From Psychrobacter sp. Ps6 (GTDB lineage Bacteria; Pseudomonadota; Gammaproteobacteria; Pseudomonadales; Moraxellaceae): 42,199 nt of DNA. A model generated the notes under the pieces. It was not told the origin of the DNA and searched no databases. It worked only from the letters and a program-made list of their open reading frames with translations. The stretch is from NCBI RefSeq assembly GCF_022129235.1, contig NZ_JADQAI010000014.1, positions 1 to 42,199 on the forward strand, written 5' to 3'. The translations under genes were made by a program, and so were the position numbers. The first letter of the stretch is position 1. Each line of letters begins with the position of its first letter. Shown here in pieces: positions 19,910 through 29,472 of this stretch.

Positions 19910-20536
19910 ATGCTAGACAAATTTCTTACGCCTGTTATCAAGCCGATACTCAATCCTGTCGTTGTGGTCTTGCACAAACGCGGTGTCACTGCAGATCAGC
20001 TGACAGTCACTGGGTTCTTGATTGGGATGCTAGCATTGCCACTCATTGCCTTTGCGCTGTGGTATGGCGCACTAGCAGCCATTATCGTGAATCGACTCTT
20101 TGATGGTCTCGATGGCGCATTGGCACGTCATGCGCAGCAAAGCTCCAGCGCAGGTGGCTACTTGGATATTACGCTCGACTTTTTATTTTATGCAGCGGTG
20201 CCACTTGGGTTTATTTTGGCCAATCCTGAGCAAAATGCTATTGCAGGCGCGCTATTGCTAGCAGCGTTCATAGGAACTGGTTCGAGCTTTTTAGCATTCG
20301 CGATTGCCGCTGAAAAGCTTCAACTGGATAAGCTTCAATTCAAATATAAAAGCTTTTATTATCTCAATGGTCTCACAGAAGGCACCGAAACCATCGCGCT
20401 ATTTATCGCTTTTTGCATTTGGCCACAGCATTTTGTACTGCTCGCTGGTATCTTTGCCACTGCTTGCGCGATTACGATCTTTACCCGTATACATGGCGGC
20501 TATCATACTCTCAAGCAGTTAGAGATGTCACAGTGA
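19910..20536 (+). CDS. ynjF: CDP-alcohol phosphatidyltransferase family protein, YnjF type
   Basis: 208 residues, integral membrane. The family signature D-G-x2-A-R-x8-G-x3-D-x3-D is visible: DGLDGALARHAQQSSSAGGYLDITLD (split here as DGLDGALAR and GGYLDITLD). These enzymes move a phosphoalcohol from a CDP-alcohol to another alcohol, usually in phospholipid synthesis; the substrate of YnjF-type members is not known. AAGG lies 8 bases before the ATG and only 37 bases separate it from ynjD. The same ABC transporter/YnjF neighbourhood occurs in E. coli, so the link to the transporter seems conserved. Confidence 0.9.
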   Translation: MLDKFLTPVIKPILNPVVVVLHKRGVTADQLTVTGFLIGMLALPLIAFALWYGALAAIIVNRLFDGLDGALARHAQQSSSAGGYLDITLDFLFYAAVPLGFILANPEQNAIAGALLLAAFIGTGSSFLAFAIAAEKLQLDKLQFKYKSFYYLNGLTEGTETIALFIAFCIWPQHFVLLAGIFATACAITIFTRIHGGYHTLKQLEMSQ

Positions 20537-20564
20537 TACAGTGATACAGAGATATAGTCCACTG

Positions 20565-21188
20565 CTAGGCTTTTACTAAATGCTCGAGGCGCAGTGCTTC
20601 TATAGAGGATGCCATATCTTCAGCAAGGTCATGTACTGTCGAGCTCTCGACATCACGCTGTGCGAAGGCGCGCAGCCCCATGACCTCCGCCTGTAGTCGT
20701 CGCCCAAGTCTGACCGCATCCAGTTGACTGTCTATCTCACCTATCTGCTGCGCCTTTTTGAAGCACTCTATAAAGCGCGTCTCCATCCCTGATAGTAGCA
20801 TCTCAACTTTATCTAGTGCCGCCTGCTCACGAGCGCCCAGCTCTAATAAGCTTTTGACCAGCATACAAGCACGGCTTGGCAATGCTTTATCACGAATACC
20901 GCCCAGCTGCCTGATATAAGCAGCTAAACCTGATAAAGGTGTCTGGTGATGACTTAATACACGTTCAAGCTCGGTCAGTCCTAGACGGGCGTAGTATTCT
21001 AGCGCCTCTTGGAACAGGCCATCTTTACTACCGAAAGCGGCATAAATGCTCCCTGGACGCATATCGAGCGCTTGTTCAATGTCTTTTAATGAGGTGGCAT
21101 GAAAGCCCTTTTGCCAAAAAAGCTGTAAAGCTCGCTCCAAAGCATCTTGACGATTATAGAGTGCACTGCGTGACATACTATGCCCCAT
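20565..21188 (-). CDS. TetR/AcrR family transcriptional regulator
   Basis: About 203-207 residues. The N-terminal helix-turn-helix is typical: ALERALQLFWQKGFHATSLKDIEQALDMRPGSIYAAFGSKDGL, read here as the segments LFWQKGFHATSLKDIEQAL and GSIYAAFGSKDGLFQEAL. The rest is a helical ligand-binding domain with no recognisable inducer signature. An ATG four codons inside (21176) has GGGG upstream and may be the true start. It lies downstream of the aldehyde dehydrogenase on the same strand, convergent with ynjF; no divergent target gene is visible, so its regulon is unknown. Confidence 0.9.
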   Translation of the reverse strand: MGHSMSRSALYNRQDALERALQLFWQKGFHATSLKDIEQALDMRPGSIYAAFGSKDGLFQEALEYYARLGLTELERVLSHHQTPLSGLAAYIRQLGGIRDKALPSRACMLVKSLLELGAREQAALDKVEMLLSGMETRFIECFKKAQQIGEIDSQLDAVRLGRRLQAEVMGLRAFAQRDVESSTVHDLAEDMASSIEALRLEHLVKA

Positions 21189-21395
21189 GTAAAAAGCCGT
21201 GACCTCATATAAAAATGAGCACGGCGATAAAATTTGAATGATTGCTCAATTTTATCCTTAATAGGCGCTTCAGTAAAGTGAATACAGGAAAATAGACTGG
21301 GTCATAAAATAGAGAACGATCATGACGCTAACTATCAATAACGATATTAACAGCTAGGTACGAGGTTCTAAAACAGCTGATAAAACTGCAAGCAT

Positions 21396-22925
21396 TTAAT
21401 CAGCCAGCAGTACATGCTTACTCTTTTGATAAGCGGATAAGCCATCGACGCCCAGCTCGCGTCCGATACCGCTTTGCTTGAATCCGCCCCAGCCTGCTTC
21501 TGGCAATACAATTTGCTGCTCGTTAATCCAAAGGTGACCTGCTTGAATTTGCAGTGCCATCTCAAGTGCTGCTGTTTCATCAGCGCTCACAATGGTTGCT
21601 GCTAAGGCAAACTTGCTGTCGTTAGCTAAGCGAATGGCCTCTGCATTGTCGGTAAAAGTTATACTGACCAACACCGGGGCAAATACTTCTTCCATCCATA
21701 ATTGGCTGGTTGTTGGCACGTCTGTATAAATGGTTGGCGATACAAAGTAACCTGCACCGTCAATTACCTCGCCACCCGTTAAGCATGTGAGCTGTTCGGT
21801 CGTGGCGATATCAAAGTAATTTTTGACTTGGCCTAGTTGCTGCGCGCTGACCAGTGGACCCATTTGTGTATCAGCATCAAAGCCATCACCAATTTTTAGA
21901 CTTGTCGTTTTTGCTTTTAAGGTCGCAAATAGTGGTTCGGCAATACTTTGATGGACAATTAGCCGTGAAGTTGCCGAGCATATTTGGCCAGCATTGGTGA
22001 ATATGCCGGCGATGATCAAGTCACAAGCATGGTCGATATCGGCATCTGCACATACCACGATGGCAGATTTGCCGCCCAGCTCTAGGCTGATGTCTTTAAC
22101 GCTTTTAGCCGCTTGACTCATGACCTTTTCACCGACCACATTACTACCGGTAAAAGAGACTTTATCAATCAGCGGATGACTGGTCATAACAGCACCTACC
22201 TCGGCAGCACCCGGCAAAATATTCACCACGCCTTTTGGCAATCCTATCTCAGACAATATATTGCCGAGCATTAACTCTGGTAATAATGTTACCTCAGACG
22301 GTTTTAATAGCACGGTACAACCTGCCGCTAACGCAGGTGCTAGCTTCCAAGCCGTCGTCACCATCGGAAAGTTCCAAGGCGTAATCAACGCACAAACACC
22401 AACAGGCGCATAGGTCTTTAGCAAGCGTATACCTGACTCAAGCGTGGACACCTCAGACCACGTTGCTTGATCGCTTATCAAATTAGCATAATAACGATAG
22501 CAAGCGATAGCGTCTCCCACATCTATCTTTGCTTCCTCAATTGGCTTACCATTATTTAACACAGACAGGCCAACCAACTTATCGAATTGCTGCTCCATAG
22601 ACGCTGCAATCGCGCTTAGATAACGGGCGCGCTCGCTAACATCAGTCTGCGACCAGCTGCTATAAGCCTCAGAGGCAGCTCTGACCGCCATGTCTACATG
22701 AGCACTGGTACACAAGCGCGTCGTTGCAATTATCTCTCCTGAGTTGGGGTCATATAGGGCATGATTATTTGTATGATCAAAACTTGCGTTATCAGAGTCA
22801 GTCTCAGGCGCTTCAATCTCAATCCAGTCGCCATTGATATAGGCAGCATTTAATACGACTTCACTTTGAGCCGTTTGTGTTGCGCCTTTTCTGGTTAAGC
22901 TTGTAGCGTTCGTCAATTCCACCAT
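21396..22925 (-). CDS. Aldehyde dehydrogenase, probably 4-guanidinobutyraldehyde/aminoaldehyde type
   Basis: About 509 residues from the ATG at 22925 (AAGG upstream); a start 18 codons earlier (22979) is possible but adds a non-conserved, Ile/Lys-rich tail. NAD(P)-dependent oxidation of an aldehyde to an acid is shown by PWNF (N185), LELGGKS (general base E282), GQICSATSR (nucleophile C316) and the C-terminal WGGFKQSGIGRELG. The last motif is common in aminoaldehyde and betaine-aldehyde dehydrogenases. As last gene of the guanidino block it could oxidise the AruI product, the job of KauB in Pseudomonas. Substrate assignment is inferred from context. Confidence 0.87.
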   Translation of the reverse strand: MVELTNATSLTRKGATQTAQSEVVLNAAYINGDWIEIEAPETDSDNASFDHTNNHALYDPNSGEIIATTRLCTSAHVDMAVRAASEAYSSWSQTDVSERARYLSAIAASMEQQFDKLVGLSVLNNGKPIEEAKIDVGDAIACYRYYANLISDQATWSEVSTLESGIRLLKTYAPVGVCALITPWNFPMVTTAWKLAPALAAGCTVLLKPSEVTLLPELMLGNILSEIGLPKGVVNILPGAAEVGAVMTSHPLIDKVSFTGSNVVGEKVMSQAAKSVKDISLELGGKSAIVVCADADIDHACDLIIAGIFTNAGQICSATSRLIVHQSIAEPLFATLKAKTTSLKIGDGFDADTQMGPLVSAQQLGQVKNYFDIATTEQLTCLTGGEVIDGAGYFVSPTIYTDVPTTSQLWMEEVFAPVLVSITFTDNAEAIRLANDSKFALAATIVSADETAALEMALQIQAGHLWINEQQIVLPEAGWGGFKQSGIGRELGVDGLSAYQKSKHVLLAD

Positions 22926-23069
22926 GGTTAATTGCCTTATATTTTTTGATAAAATTTTATTTATTTGCATAGCACGCACAACGTAATTGATGAAATAATC
23001 GGTTTATCTGACGACAGAAAAACCCATTATTTTTTTACGTTATATGCTTTGTTGATATCAAACGTATGG

Positions 23070-24473
23070 CTAATAAAGCAGATGCGCGACTGACGTAATC
23101 ACCACCAAACTGATAAGCGTACGAAGTATAAAAATCCCAAACAGCTCTAATATATTAAGTTTGATGTTTGATTTCAAAATCAGCGCACCGACTTCAGACA
23201 TATAGATAATCTGAGTAATTGAGGCGGCACCCACGATGAAGCGTGTCATTTCACTCTCGATGCTTTTACCGACCAGCGCTGGCAAGTACATATCTGCAAA
23301 GCCCATAATCATGGCAGGTGCAGCCTTTGCCGCCTCTGGAATCTGTAACCATTCAAGCAATGGCACAAGTGGTGTCGCGAGCCAATTAAAGACAGGCGTG
23401 TACTCTGCTAAGCCCAAGCCAATCGTACCGATGGCAAAGACAACTGGAATCAGTCCAAAGTAAATATCAAACAAATTACCCACGCTACGTTTGAACACAT
23501 AACCCAAGCTTGGCATAGAGTGTGCGCGAGTGACGGCGCGATTGACCGCCCATTGGTAAGTGGTATACCCAGCAGGAATACCTTCGTCTAGCATGCTTTT
23601 GCCTGAGTGATAGGTGTCAGGCTTCATTGACAGTGGCGGTATACGCGGCATGATGATCGCAGCGATAAATCCAGTCAGCGCAATGGTCAGATAAAAATAG
23701 ACAAAGTTATTGTCCACACCAATGGTTTTGGCAACCACATAGGTAAAGGCAATGGAAGTCACTGAAAAGGTGGTGGCAATGATGGCTGCTTCACGCTGAC
23801 TGTAGAAACTCTTGTCATACTGCTGCATGGTGACTAGCAAACCGATAGACGCGGCTCCAAACCAAGAAGACATCGCATCAACGGCAGAGCGTCCTGGCAG
23901 TTTGAACAGCTTGACAAATATCTTACTGGCTAATGTGCCCAAAAACTCCATGAGGCCAAAGTCTGTCAAAAATGGCAGCGATAAAATAGCAAAGAAAAAC
24001 AACGGAATCAGAATGGGGATCAAATCTTCAAAAATGACGCCGCCCGTATTGCGATTAATAATAAACTCAGGGCCGACTTGCAGATAAATCATCCAAACAA
24101 ACACCATACCTAACAAACGCGTGGTGAGCCAAAACCAATCAACATCAAAGAGATTCTTTATCAGTGAGCCTTCAGCCAAATTGGGTTTTAACACCTTGAC
24201 TGCTAGTGCCCCAAGACAGGAAATAGTCACGATCGCCATGGTGATATAGACCACAAAACCACCCAATATTGCTTGTAACGTATCAGTCAATACGCCCAAT
24301 AAAATGGTGACCTTACCATCCCACTGAAACGGTATGATAAATAGCGCAATACCCAATGCTGAAAATAGCAGAAACTTCCACATTGACGCTCGCCACTGCC
24401 CTGCCTGCGGTGTGTTTGGATCGACATCGTTTCCTAAAATCGGCTGCTGCGATTTATCAATAGCATTCGTCAT
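23070..24473 (-). CDS. YjiH family membrane protein (nucleoside-recognition/GATE domain)
   Basis: 467 residues with about 10-11 hydrophobic segments. The pattern, with a cytoplasmic N-terminus, FLTDFGLMEFLGTLASKI, then RSAVDAMSSWFGAASIGLLV and the late GFADMYLPALVGKSI, fits YjiH-type proteins of the nucleoside-recognition (GATE) group, which are probable transporters of undefined substrate. The ribosome site AAGGAGAAGG is strong. Between aruI and the aldehyde dehydrogenase genes, it is well placed to import an arginine-related compound or export a product. That role is inference. Confidence 0.85.
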   Translation of the reverse strand: MTNAIDKSQQPILGNDVDPNTPQAGQWRASMWKFLLFSALGIALFIIPFQWDGKVTILLGVLTDTLQAILGGFVVYITMAIVTISCLGALAVKVLKPNLAEGSLIKNLFDVDWFWLTTRLLGMVFVWMIYLQVGPEFIINRNTGGVIFEDLIPILIPLFFFAILSLPFLTDFGLMEFLGTLASKIFVKLFKLPGRSAVDAMSSWFGAASIGLLVTMQQYDKSFYSQREAAIIATTFSVTSIAFTYVVAKTIGVDNNFVYFYLTIALTGFIAAIIMPRIPPLSMKPDTYHSGKSMLDEGIPAGYTTYQWAVNRAVTRAHSMPSLGYVFKRSVGNLFDIYFGLIPVVFAIGTIGLGLAEYTPVFNWLATPLVPLLEWLQIPEAAKAAPAMIMGFADMYLPALVGKSIESEMTRFIVGAASITQIIYMSEVGALILKSNIKLNILELFGIFILRTLISLVVITSVAHLLY

Positions 24474-24608
24474 TTACCTTCTCCTTAATGGGTGGTGATC
24501 GCCAGTTTTTCCGTTTTTTATCTGACCAATCGCGAGGTTTGCTCTAATGGACATTTTTCCTTGAGCGACCCGCGTTTATAGTCCTTTGAGCATTGTTTAT
24601 GAGTACCG

Positions 24609-26345
24609 TTAACTAAAATAGGTAACCGTCTCACCCATCTCTTTGAGAAAGTCATCCGCTTCATCAATCTCATAAATGATCGGTTGCTTGCCTGTCGTGT
24701 CTGTTTTTAGCGCCTCTAGCAATTGCTGCTTATCCGTAATTCTGCGATACCCTGCCCCAAACCCTGCGGCTAATGGTTCAAAGTTTGGCGTTTTAATATT
24801 GACGCCGATCAGTGGCAGACCGCCCTCTTCCATATAACGACGAATCTCGCCATAACCTTGGTTGTTCCACAGCAGTACAATCAATGGCAGTTCAAGCTCG
24901 GCGGCACAAATAAGCTCAGCTATGGTAAATTGAATACCACCATCCCCAATTAAGCTAACAACAGGCAAGTTCGAGCCAATCATGGCACCAATAGCAGCAG
25001 GCAAACCATAACCTAGCGTGCCAAAGCCTGTTGAGGAGTTGAACCATTTACGCGTCGCCAATGCTTCAAAGCCAAGGTTGCCACTATAGACAGGCTGCGT
25101 TGAGTCACCAACAAAGATGACGCCTTCCACTTCATCTCGAATCAGTTTTAGCAAGGCATTTTGGCCCGCAAAGTCTGGGGTTATATCCTTTAAAAGAGCT
25201 TGTTTTGCCTCGTTCACTCGTGACAATGCCTGATGATCAAATGCCTGCCCGTTTAATACCTGACCTTCTAAACGCCTGCATAGACCACTGATAGCCATCT
25301 GCGCGTCAGACAATACCGCGATATCTGCTCGAAACGGACGCTGTAACTGCTGGGCATCGCAGTCGATACGCACCAGTGTGCCATTGATTTTGAACTCGCC
25401 ATTAAAGAACACATCGTAATCGGTCTCGCCAAGCTCCGTACCAATGGCGAGCACCCAATCTGCCTCTGTAATTACGGCTCGGCCTGCATCTAACGACTGA
25501 TTACTACCCAAACTCAACGGATGAGCAGGTGGTAGTAGCCCTTTGGCATTGATGGTCAAAAACGTGGGCGCATCGATCAGCTCTGCCAGTTTTTGCGCAT
25601 CGTGATCGACATCGACACAGCCACCGCCGTAAAGCAGCACTGGGTTTTTTGCGGTTTTTAATGACTCGATAATCAGATCCAACTGCGCAGGGTTTGGCAG
25701 TGGTCTCATCACTTGTGGTGGGATTAAGCTGTTCTTGTCAGCTTGGCTATTAGCCATATCTTTTAAGTTAGGTGGTTTGGAAACATGGCTGGCATCAGCG
25801 GTGATGACATCAATCGGCAGCTGAATATGAACTGGCCCTGGACGCGCACCATTAAATAAGGCGAACGCTTCTGCGATAACTTTGGGTAATGACTCAGGCT
25901 GCCAGATGGTTTTGCTTGCGAGCGCCACCTTACTGACCATGCCTTGCTGATCATGCAGCTCATGCAAGTGCCCCTCTCTACTTCCCGTATCTTTGATTTT
26001 ATTGACGCTAGAGATTACTAACATCGGTATCGAGTCAGCCAATGCCTGCGCCATCGCTGTCATGATATTGGTCATACCAGGGCCTGTGATGATGAAGCAC
26101 ACACCGATCTTGCCAGAGGCACGATAATAGCCATCAGCCATGAACCCAGCGCCTTGCTCATGACGCGGAGTCACATGGCGAATACTAGTATTGGGTAGAC
26201 CGCGATATAGCTCTACGGTATGGACCCCCGGTATGCCAAAAACCGTCTCTACTCCATAGTATTCTAGCCACTGGACGAGCAACTCACCACAGGTCAGAGG
26301 CGAGGCATCAAATGATATAGAAGGCGTTTGGGTCAATTGGGTCAT
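24609..26345 (-). CDS. aruI: Thiamine-diphosphate decarboxylase, AruI-like (5-guanidino-2-oxopentanoate decarboxylase)
   Basis: 578 residues of the acetolactate-synthase-like TPP enzyme superfamily. The N-terminal domain has VFGIPGVHTVELYRGLP and the activating Glu E63 in RHEQGAGFMADGY. The C-terminal domain has GDGGIQFTIAELICAAE, followed by LLWNNQGYGEIR, the Mg-TPP motif. The N-terminal sequence resembles AruI of Pseudomonas, which decarboxylates 2-ketoarginine to 4-guanidinobutyraldehyde in the arginine transaminase route. Neighbours able to do the next two steps (aldehyde dehydrogenase, ureohydrolase) support this. No AruH-type transaminase is in the window. GGAT lies about 9 bases before the ATG. 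A broad 2-oxoacid decarboxylase is the alternative. Confidence 0.82.
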   Translation of the reverse strand: MTQLTQTPSISFDASPLTCGELLVQWLEYYGVETVFGIPGVHTVELYRGLPNTSIRHVTPRHEQGAGFMADGYYRASGKIGVCFIITGPGMTNIMTAMAQALADSIPMLVISSVNKIKDTGSREGHLHELHDQQGMVSKVALASKTIWQPESLPKVIAEAFALFNGARPGPVHIQLPIDVITADASHVSKPPNLKDMANSQADKNSLIPPQVMRPLPNPAQLDLIIESLKTAKNPVLLYGGGCVDVDHDAQKLAELIDAPTFLTINAKGLLPPAHPLSLGSNQSLDAGRAVITEADWVLAIGTELGETDYDVFFNGEFKINGTLVRIDCDAQQLQRPFRADIAVLSDAQMAISGLCRRLEGQVLNGQAFDHQALSRVNEAKQALLKDITPDFAGQNALLKLIRDEVEGVIFVGDSTQPVYSGNLGFEALATRKWFNSSTGFGTLGYGLPAAIGAMIGSNLPVVSLIGDGGIQFTIAELICAAELELPLIVLLWNNQGYGEIRRYMEEGGLPLIGVNIKTPNFEPLAAGFGAGYRRITDKQQLLEALKTDTTGKQPIIYEIDEADDFLKEMGETVTYFS

Positions 26346-26469
26346 GGGGTAATCATCCTAAAAATTTTAATCAGTGTTGGGTTAGGTATTTTATTTAGCG
26401 TCGTTATTTTTTTAGTAGCTATTTATGTTGAATAGCCATTTTTTTTAGATTCTAGCTAAATGCGATCAA

Positions 26470-27213
26470 TCACAAATTATGATGGCGTAACCAGTCATCA
26501 ATTATCACGTGCAGACGCTCGCCTGAAAAACTGGGGAAATGACCGCCATGGACGACACGTACAGGCAACGCATTGAGACGGCGCATACTCTTAGCATAGT
26601 CAGTCATGTCACTATGCCATGTATCTTCGATCAATGGACCGTCATAGATAAGATCGCCCGAGATCAGCGTTTCGCTAGCAGCTTCCCACAAGGCAATGCC
26701 GCCTGGTGAGTGGCCTGGCGTATGAATCACTTCAAATTGACGATTACCCAAGTCAATCATGTCACCATCTTCTAATGGCATAATTTTGGCAGGTGCTGCG
26801 ATTTTGTAGCCGCAATGAGCGTAAGGCTCGGGCGGTAGCGCGTCAAACATCTCATCATTGACGAACATATCTGCCAACGTACGAGCATTGTCTGGTTCAG
26901 CGAGAATATGGGCTTCAGCAGAATGGACGTGACAGCAGTCAAACTCGCTCGCAGCGCCAATGTGATCAAAATGGGTATGACTGGCAACGCCAACGATATC
27001 GCGATCAGCAAGCAGAGCCACGTGACGACGCAGCGGTACTGCCCCTAATCCGAAATCGACTAATAAATCGCGCTGGCTGCCGCGCACGTGCCACAGATTG
27101 CAGCGAAAAAACGGCTTGATCCACGGCTCATCAATGAGCGTAATACCATCGCTATGCGCGGTAGTGCGATACCAGTTCTTTGGCTTGATACGCGCTAATA
27201 ATTGTTCGCTCAT
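26470..27213 (-). CDS. MBL-fold metallohydrolase
   Basis: 247 residues with the two-metal signature HTHFDH (79-84), further ligands in TPGHSPGG (His near 167) and SGDLIYDGP (Asp near 187), and a final GGHFPSF. The fold hydrolyses thioesters, lactones, or amide-like bonds depending on member; substrate here is unknown. Its ATG overlaps the carbon-nitrogen hydrolase stop by 4 bases (ATGA), so the two are co-translated, and it should serve the same pathway. Alternatives include a lactonase or glyoxalase-II-type detoxification role. Confidence 0.85.
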   Translation of the reverse strand: MSEQLLARIKPKNWYRTTAHSDGITLIDEPWIKPFFRCNLWHVRGSQRDLLVDFGLGAVPLRRHVALLADRDIVGVASHTHFDHIGAASEFDCCHVHSAEAHILAEPDNARTLADMFVNDEMFDALPPEPYAHCGYKIAAPAKIMPLEDGDMIDLGNRQFEVIHTPGHSPGGIALWEAASETLISGDLIYDGPLIEDTWHSDMTDYAKSMRRLNALPVRVVHGGHFPSFSGERLHVIIDDWLRHHNL

Positions 27214-27992
27214 AAGTCAGCTCCATCAGAAATTTGTAAATCTTTGAGATAATCTTGGTGCGTACGGCTTTCATCAATACGGGCAAGATCGATATCAACG
27301 ATCATCGTGCCAGCCGCTACACCAAGTCTGCCGAGTACCTCACCATCGGGGCCAGCAACGATGCTATTGCCACAGTACTGAAGATTATCTTCCTCACCCG
27401 AACGATTGATACAAGCGACAAAGCATTGATTGTCCATGGCGCGAGCGCGTATTTGGAGCACCTGACGCTCTGAATTTGGTAGCATATTGGCCGTCGGTGA
27501 CAGGATGATTTGTGCCCCTGCTTGCGCCAGCTCCCTTGCCACTTCTGGGAACTCATTGTCATAACAAATCATCAAACCCAATTTGCCAAATCGCGTATCG
27601 ACGATGCAGGACTTTTTACCTGCTGTAAAAAACTGATGTTCGCGATCCCATAAGTAACGCTTATCATAAGTCGCAAGATGCTTGCCGTTGTCATCTATTA
27701 ATATGGCAACGTTACTCAGCTCACCATGGGATCGGCGTTCAGCAAGCCCAAATAACACATGTAAATTGTACTGACTAGCAAGTCTCGCCACCTCAGTGAC
27801 AATGGGGCCATCGATCGCTTCCGCTAAATCATCAAGGCGCTCAAATATGTTGTAGCCTGTGAAAGCCAACTCCGGCAGTGCAATCAGATCTACTTTTGCT
27901 TCTGCTGCGAGACGGCAGAGCGACTCTAACGCCTCTAGGTTGGCGACTGGTTCAGCCCATAAAGGATTGGTTTGAGCGATCATCAGTTTCAT
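27210..27992 (-). CDS. Carbon-nitrogen hydrolase (nitrilase superfamily amidase)
   Basis: 260 residues. The Glu-Lys-Cys triad is present: E41 in LPELAFTGYN, K111 in YDKRYLW, C143 in MICYDNEFPE. Length and motifs fit aliphatic or omega-amidases, cytoplasmic enzymes releasing ammonia from an amide. The start overlaps the permease stop by 4 bases (ATGA) and has GAGGAG upstream. In this setting 4-guanidinobutyramide or a related amide is an attractive substrate, because its hydrolysis yields the substrate of the ureohydrolase gene upstream; this is inference. Confidence 0.87.
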   Translation of the reverse strand: MKLMIAQTNPLWAEPVANLEALESLCRLAAEAKVDLIALPELAFTGYNIFERLDDLAEAIDGPIVTEVARLASQYNLHVLFGLAERRSHGELSNVAILIDDNGKHLATYDKRYLWDREHQFFTAGKKSCIVDTRFGKLGLMICYDNEFPEVARELAQAGAQIILSPTANMLPNSERQVLQIRARAMDNQCFVACINRSGEEDNLQYCGNSIVAGPDGEVLGRLGVAAGTMIVDIDLARIDESRTHQDYLKDLQISDGADL

Positions 27993-29335
27993 AACGATGG
28001 CTCCTCTTGAGCTGGAGTGACAGCATCACTCTGACGGGTAAACACCGTCGCACCTAACCAGTAGAGACCGCCCGTGATGATAAATACGGGTAATGATGCA
28101 CCGAACGACGGCGGCGCGATCAGAGTCCAGTAAGCTGCTAGAGCTGCGCCAATCACGTAAGCTGCAATCGCAATCTTTGCAGTAGGACGTCCCAATTGAT
28201 GCGTCGCATCAAGCAGTTTTGCGGTATAGCCTTCTTTACTAACAAGGTAATAATCGACAATCATAACGGAGAATGCGGGGATAAATAGCGCGCCTACGAT
28301 CAGTAGGAAATTTTGAAACTGATCTAAGATACCCGGAATTAGCGCGCCAAAAATAGTGACCAGACCAATGATAAGAGCAGGTTTCCAAAAGCTCATATTA
28401 GGTTTGATGTTCATACAAGATAGCGTTGCGCTATAGACTGCCATGACATTGGTGGTCATGACCGAGAAGAAAATAACCAAGGCAGCTGGCAAACCAAAAC
28501 CAAAGTCAGCAAGCAGACGCGTCGGATCATAAGTCTGCTCCAGCCCGTACATGATAGAGAGCCCTGAGATAGTCGCACCTAAACCCATGGCAACGATGGC
28601 TGCCACAATGTAACCAAAATAAGTGCCCCATATGGCAACTTTTGGCGATTTGCAATTGCGATTGTAATCAGCAGCCGAAGACATCCACGAAAACGCAGTA
28701 GCAATGACGATATCAAAGGCGATACCTAAAGTAATACCATTACGCGACTCAACGGGCATCTCAAACAGTGTTGAAACATCGTAATGTTGGTTTAGCTGAT
28801 AGAGGACTATAACGGTAAGCGCCGCCATTGCCAATGCGGCCCAACGTTCGACAAGCTCAATACCGAGGTGACCACGTAACACGATAAGAACCACAACGGT
28901 CTCGCACAAAATCACAAACAGCGGCAGGTTGCTATAGCCTGTAGTAGCTTCAATCGCGTAATCAAGACTCATACCAGCCAGCAGCGCTTGAATACAACTC
29001 CATGCAATCAGCACACCCATATTCACTAACGAAATCAACTGACTACCAACTGGGCCATAAGCACGGCGCGTCAGTGCCATCGAAGGCAAACCTGTGCGCT
29101 GCCCCATTAGACCAACCAATAGCAGCGGAATTGCCCCGATTAATGAGCCAATAAGCACGGTGGTGATAGCCGTAGTAAACCGTAAATCAGGTACGAGTAA
29201 CATGCCTGTTAAGATAGTCGTCACCACGATATTGGCACCGAACCAAAGCGCAAATGTACCAATCGAACCTAGACTATGCCCAACCTCATTTGGAGAGAGC
29301 GTGTCTTGACCAAAAAATGAAGAGGATTTACTCAT
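27989..29335 (-). CDS. NCS1 / purine-cytosine permease-like transporter
   Basis: About 448 residues from the ATG at 29335, which has AAGGA 8 bases upstream (an in-frame ATG ten codons earlier lacks one). About 12 membrane helices are seen. The segments SLGSIGTFALWFGANIVVTT and SMALTRRAYGPVGSQL match the first helices of CodB-like nucleobase:cation symporters. Its place between the ureohydrolase and amidase genes suggests uptake of a guanidino or amide compound rather than cytosine. Substrate is inferred only from context. Confidence 0.85.
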   Translation of the reverse strand: MSKSSSFFGQDTLSPNEVGHSLGSIGTFALWFGANIVVTTILTGMLLVPDLRFTTAITTVLIGSLIGAIPLLLVGLMGQRTGLPSMALTRRAYGPVGSQLISLVNMGVLIAWSCIQALLAGMSLDYAIEATTGYSNLPLFVILCETVVVLIVLRGHLGIELVERWAALAMAALTVIVLYQLNQHYDVSTLFEMPVESRNGITLGIAFDIVIATAFSWMSSAADYNRNCKSPKVAIWGTYFGYIVAAIVAMGLGATISGLSIMYGLEQTYDPTRLLADFGFGLPAALVIFFSVMTTNVMAVYSATLSCMNIKPNMSFWKPALIIGLVTIFGALIPGILDQFQNFLLIVGALFIPAFSVMIVDYYLVSKEGYTAKLLDATHQLGRPTAKIAIAAYVIGAALAAYWTLIAPPSFGASLPVFIITGGLYWLGATVFTRQSDAVTPAQEEPSL

Positions 29336-29472
29336 TGGGGTCTTCCTTAACCGAATTATATTCATACCAGCAACTCAATACACTGGTCACCATCTCATCA
29401 GGCTGCTATCCCTGATATACCGCATTGGGATAACTGCTCTATGCGCCAACCCTAGCCAATAATTGGCTGAGA

